A stretch of DNA of 64,000 nucleotides from CBFHSD01 sp965658375 (GTDB taxonomy: Bacteria; Bacteroidota; Bacteroidia; Flavobacteriales_G; Salibacteraceae): NCBI GenBank assembly GCA_965658375.1, contig CBFHSD010000007.1, positions 6,109 to 70,108 of the forward strand. Direction: 5' to 3'. Shown piece after piece: positions 61,804-64,000 of the stretch (positions are counted from its first letter, which is position 1; each line of letters opens with the position of its first letter). A model generated the notes under the pieces. It was not told where the DNA came from. It saw only the letters and a list, made by a program, of their open reading frames with translations, and ran no database searches. Both the position numbers and the translations under genes were made by a program.

Positions 61804-62230
61804 TTTAAGGAGTTAGACGAACATGGAAACGAGATTGTCTCCATCATGTTTGAAATGAAAATGAAAGTGATCAAACTTCAACTAAAAAGAAGAATGAAGA
61901 TTTCATCTGAAGGAACTCGACAAAGACCGCAATGAAAAGAAATGTGAATATGCTGTTTTGTTGAGTCTCTTAGAATCAGAAAACGAGCCCTACAATCAGG
62001 GTATTGTAGACATATCATAGAAGTATGAAAAAATGTACGTCATCAGGCCTCAGTTCTTTACCCAATAATTACACTCCTGCGGAATACCGCTCTCAATTCA
62101 TTGCAATACAAGCAAGAGCTGAGCGTCATTCGAAACAAAAACATCAACATCACCAACTTCGAACAGAAAATCGAAACATTCAAAACTGGTTTTACACGGA
62201 ACTATGAACTCGCCAGTCGTAAATTTCAGA
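61804..62230 (+). pseudogene. 3' remnant of a DUF2130-family gene, multiply frameshifted
   Basis: Successive fragments in shifting frames give FKELDEHGNEIVSIMFEMK, ESDQTSTKKKNEDF, KELDKDRNEKKCEYAVLLSL, GIVDIS-stop-KYEKMYVIRPQFF, then IITLLRNTALNSLQYKQELS and FTRNYELASRKF. Read in order they follow the conserved C-terminal part of DUF2130 proteins. At least three frameshifts and one in-frame stop separate them. The N-terminal half of the gene is missing. After LASRKF the sequence changes to the opposite-strand glyS fragment. Confidence 0.85.
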
Positions 62231-62302
62231 TGATGGAAAAACAAAGCCATACTCTTTTGCATGACCGATAATGCTTTTAAGATTTTCTTCTTGATTTGCC
62301 AT
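62192..62302 (-). pseudogene. 5' remnant of a glycyl-tRNA synthetase gene
   Basis: ATG at 62302 opens a 36-codon frame reading MANQEENLKSIIGHAKEYG and FVFPSSEIYD, the conserved start of class II glycyl-tRNA synthetase (GlyS of the GlyQS type), before changing to an unrelated tail WRVHSSV and a stop. The tail is the antisense of the DUF2130 relic. TATTTTTG at 62307-62314 on the minus strand is a promoter-like match 4 bp ahead of the ATG. The complete synthetase gene must be elsewhere. Confidence 0.85.
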
Positions 62303-62350
62303 GGCGCAAAAATAACTTTTTGAACGCTTGGTTAAGAATCTTTAGCGCAT

Positions 62351-62376
62351 AAAAAACCCCGACCAAAGTCGAGGCT
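62351..62376 (-). terminator. Terminator of the outer-membrane protein gene
   Basis: On the minus strand GCCTCGAC and GTCGGGG form a stem (one mismatch) around a TTTG loop, followed by a run of T. It lies just after the stop at 62398. Confidence 0.8.
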
Positions 62377-62397
62377 TTCCTATTTAAATTCTAATTC

Positions 62398-63177
62398 TTA
62401 AAAGTGAAAATTCAAAGTAATGTTTGCATTAGGTCTTGTATCAAAGCTGAAAGAACTGTTACCTGCACTTTCCTCTGAAATTGATTCGGATTCACTGCCA
62501 GTCCATTGTTCCGTTGTAACTTCTCCATCTCCTGTGCTACTTAATTGAATGTTCCATCCAATCTCAGCACCTAATGACATTTTAGGAGCAAAGAAATACT
62601 CAACTCCTGCAAAACCACCTACAGCCAGTGCAAAAGTAGATCCATCTTTGGCTTCAGTAATTCTTGCAGCACTGTTAGTATTTGATAAGTCATTACCAAA
62701 CTCATGCACCTGTTTCGAACTTCCAAATGAAATGGAAGCCATAGGACCGTATACTCCTTGCAATCTCCCTTTTCCTCTTCTAAACTCTTTTCCACCACCA
62801 ATAGTAATGTTAAATGAACTCATTGTAGTGTCATTTTCTACAGTTGCATCAGGATCTGTTAGGTCTTCAACGTAAGTTGTATTTGTATTAGTTCCGAATC
62901 CTAATCTTAACATAGCTCTGTACGCAGTATTGGAATCAATAAATTTCTTCCCGTAAATTGTGTTTGCGTTAACGTCTCCTATTGAAGAAAGGCTATTATC
63001 AGTGTTTCCGTTTAACATATTACCCCCGTAGTTCAATAAACTTGACGCATCAAAGCCGAGTGCCCAGTCGCCTGCTTCTGGTAAGATTGGAACACCTTTT
63101 TTTGAAGTTAATCCTTCTTGAGCAAATGATAGCCCAGCAGTGAAGAGAGCTGCAATAAGTAGTAATTTCTTTTTCAT
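62398..63177 (-). CDS. Outer-membrane beta-barrel protein
   Basis: A 259-residue protein with signal peptide MKKKLLLIAALFTAGLSFAQ. Alternating aromatic and polar strands run through the mature part (TIYGKKFIDSNTAYRAMLRLGFG, STFALAVGGFAGVEYFFAP, KMSLGAEIGWNIQLS) and it ends in Phe (ITLNFHF), as barrel proteins recognised by BamA do. It looks intact, with its own promoter (TATATTTG at 63212-63219) and terminator, among relics on both sides. Confidence 0.85.
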   Translation of the reverse strand: MKKKLLLIAALFTAGLSFAQEGLTSKKGVPILPEAGDWALGFDASSLLNYGGNMLNGNTDNSLSSIGDVNANTIYGKKFIDSNTAYRAMLRLGFGTNTNTTYVEDLTDPDATVENDTTMSSFNITIGGGKEFRRGKGRLQGVYGPMASISFGSSKQVHEFGNDLSNTNSAARITEAKDGSTFALAVGGFAGVEYFFAPKMSLGAEIGWNIQLSSTGDGEVTTEQWTGSESESISEESAGNSSFSFDTRPNANITLNFHF

Positions 63178-63211
63178 TTTAATTGTTTTTAAATTATAAA
63201 AAGTTTGTTAT

Positions 63212-63219
63212 CAAATATA
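63212..63219 (-). promoter_or_regulatory. Promoter -7 element of the beta-barrel gene
   Basis: TATATTTG on the minus strand, 35 bp before the ATG at 63177, is an exact TAnnTTTG match. Nothing else was recognised between 63178 and 63462. Confidence 0.55.
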
Positions 63220-63462
63220 GTAAAATTAGTCTATCTCTTTAAGATTTTGGACAGTTAAGTGGGATTCCAAATATCCAAAAAATGACAAAATTACATACTA
63301 TTTATACATAGTTAAACTAAATAAGTTGTTCATTAACAAAGCTTTATTGTTTAATACTGCTCTTCACAAAGATTTTGTTAATAACTCCAACTACTCGCAA
63401 AACTATAACGTCTTGACTCAGGATTATTCTTCCAATTTAAGAGTAAAATGTACTTTTAATAA

Positions 63463-63648
63463 ATGATTCAAGTAGAGGGTGTCTTATTATCAGAAGAGTT
63501 GTTTACGACACACTTTGTTTGCGATTTAGCAGCTTGCAAAGGGGCTTGTTGCATTGATGGTGATACCGGTGCACCAGTTGAATTTCAGAAGGAAATAAAA
63601 TCGATTCTTTTGAGGCTTTTTAAATCGTATAATCCCAGTAAACTTTAA
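63463..63648 (+). pseudogene. Truncated DUF3109-family gene (5' part only)
   Basis: The frame reads MIQVEGVLLSEELFTTHFVC, then DLAACKGACCIDGDTGAPVE, the N-terminal Cys cluster of DUF3109 proteins, normally about 190 residues long. After that it diverges (FQKEIKSILLRLF..) and stops at residue 61. The Cys pattern C-x5-C-x3-CC is intact but the rest of the predicted metal-binding domain is missing, so the product is probably nonfunctional. Confidence 0.75.
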
Positions 63649-63859
63649 ACTGAGTTCATCTCATAGATAGATTCTAAGACCTTACCTCACTATTTTTTTC
63701 ACTCGGTATATGAAAGCTATTATTTTCATTTAGATCCTTTTTCTTCCAAATCAAACTACTCTTAGATCGTTTAAAGAAGAATGTATGTCGAAAAATGCTT
63801 TCACATTGATTTTAGGTTTATTGCCAAATTCATGAAAGCGGTACTAAAATAGCAACTTG
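63649..63859. other. Non-coding stretch
   Basis: No convincing coding frame was found after the truncated DUF3109 gene. It leads into the repeat and tRNA-fragment region. Confidence 0.5.
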
Positions 63860-63881
63860 TTTTGTGCAAATTTTGTGCAAA
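63860..63881. repeat. Perfect 11-bp tandem repeat near a tRNA fragment
   Basis: TTTTGTGCAAA occurs twice with no gap (63860-63870 and 63871-63881). Short direct repeats of this kind beside a tRNA 3' end are typical of arm-type sites read by tyrosine recombinases, which is the suggested role here. Confidence 0.6.
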
Positions 63882-63885
63882 TAGA

Positions 63886-63918
63886 AAAGAGTTACAGAAA
63901 TAAATTCTATAACTCTTT
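63886..63918 (-). terminator. Terminator downstream of the tRNA fragment
   Basis: AAAGAGTTA pairs with TAACTCTTT (the stem extends by three more pairs past a mismatch). It follows the tRNA fragment on the minus strand at the normal distance for a tRNA terminator and ends in T-rich sequence. Confidence 0.75.
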
Positions 63919-63927
63919 GATTATCAA

Positions 63928-63952
63928 GTCGGGATGAGAGGATTCGAACCAC
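63928..63952 (-). pseudogene. 3' fragment of a tRNA gene (candidate attachment site)
   Basis: On the minus strand the sequence GTGG-TTCGAAT-CCTCTC is followed by ATCCCG and A: a T-loop, the 3' T-stem strand, a 3' acceptor strand (CATCCCG) and a discriminator. The T-stem does not close on its 5' side and no D-arm or anticodon arm is found up to the end of the window. The acceptor strand would fit a tRNA starting CGGGATG (a tRNA-Pro is a guess). A 3' piece with its terminator is what integration at a tRNA leaves behind. Confidence 0.7.
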
Positions 63953-64000
63953 ATGCATAACTAATTGAATATCAATGTTTTAAATTAAATAAAAAGTGGG

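Noticed and set aside
62025..62207. 60-codon plus-strand frame in the DUF2130 relic
   Set aside because: It reads the relic out of frame; the conserved DUF2130 residues lie in the neighbouring frame over the same bases.
1..64000. CRISPR arrays, IS elements or prophage
   Set aside because: No regularly spaced repeats, transposase motifs or phage structural genes were seen. The only mobile-DNA signals are the tRNA fragment and relics at the right edge.

Overview
The window comes from the chromosome of a free-living Bacteroidota, most likely order Flavobacteriales (a Cryomorphaceae/Schleiferiaceae-like or related marine lineage). Several things point there: three secreted proteins ending in type IX secretion (T9SS) sorting domains, many Bacteroidota promoters with a TAnnTTTG -7 element (sometimes with TTG 17-21 nt upstream), weak ribosome binding sites, AT-rich DNA, and families typical of the phylum (PhnP-like hydrolase, DUF368, DUF2130, DUF3109, fused IcmF mutase, ComA-like protein, DUF6728-like small membrane protein). 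No plasmid, prophage, IS element or CRISPR array was seen.

Layout. 1-12 kb: a TPR protein coupled to a downstream secreted protein, an FtsE-like ATPase, a lipoprotein hydrolase, and two large T9SS cargo proteins (beta-propeller and subtilisin-like protease). 12-21 kb: metabolism and repair, with a lysine 2,3-aminomutase-family enzyme, the fused acyl-CoA mutase IcmF, a frameshifted small secreted protein overlapping exonuclease III, MenB, a DEAD/DEAH helicase and tRNA-Arg(ACG). 21-37 kb: a tightly packed minus-strand polysaccharide locus of 13 genes. It holds four sulfotransferase domains, three GT4-type glycosyltransferase domains (two fused to other enzymes), an ABC-2 exporter pair, an O-antigen ligase/polymerase-like membrane domain, two MBOAT O-acyltransferases each followed by an SGNH/AlgJ-like partner, and a methyltransferase. 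Together these look like a machine for making and exporting a sulfated, O-acylated glycan. 37-42.5 kb: a nitroreductase-pirin unit with a palindrome inside its promoter, a RibD-C reductase, an MBL hydrolase, a cysteine desulfurase and GlmM. 42.6-47.7 kb: an operon of TPR protein, ComA-like protein, rhodanese, DUF368 undecaprenyl-phosphate translocase and AroE, then small membrane and secreted proteins. 47.7-55 kb: UvrB, a lipoprotein, a frameshifted lipoprotein, SucD, FabG and a large membrane protein. 55-58.8 kb: a T9SS protein, a secreted nuclease with a Cys/His tail, and a beta-barrel-like protein.

58.8-64 kb is different. It holds a few intact envelope genes (SPOR protein, lipoprotein, outer-membrane beta-barrel) among relics: a stray 3' copy of the nuclease tail, a frameshifted small gene, a multiply frameshifted 3' piece of a DUF2130 gene joined at a short shared sequence to a 5' piece of a glycyl-tRNA synthetase gene, a truncated DUF3109 gene, and at the right edge a 3' tRNA fragment with its terminator and a perfect 11-bp tandem repeat. 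This looks like a site of repeated integration, deletion and decay beside a tRNA attachment site.

The most interesting items are the sulfated-glycan locus with its two fusion proteins and the relic zone with its inferred microhomology junction. All family calls come from motifs read by eye; no database search was run.
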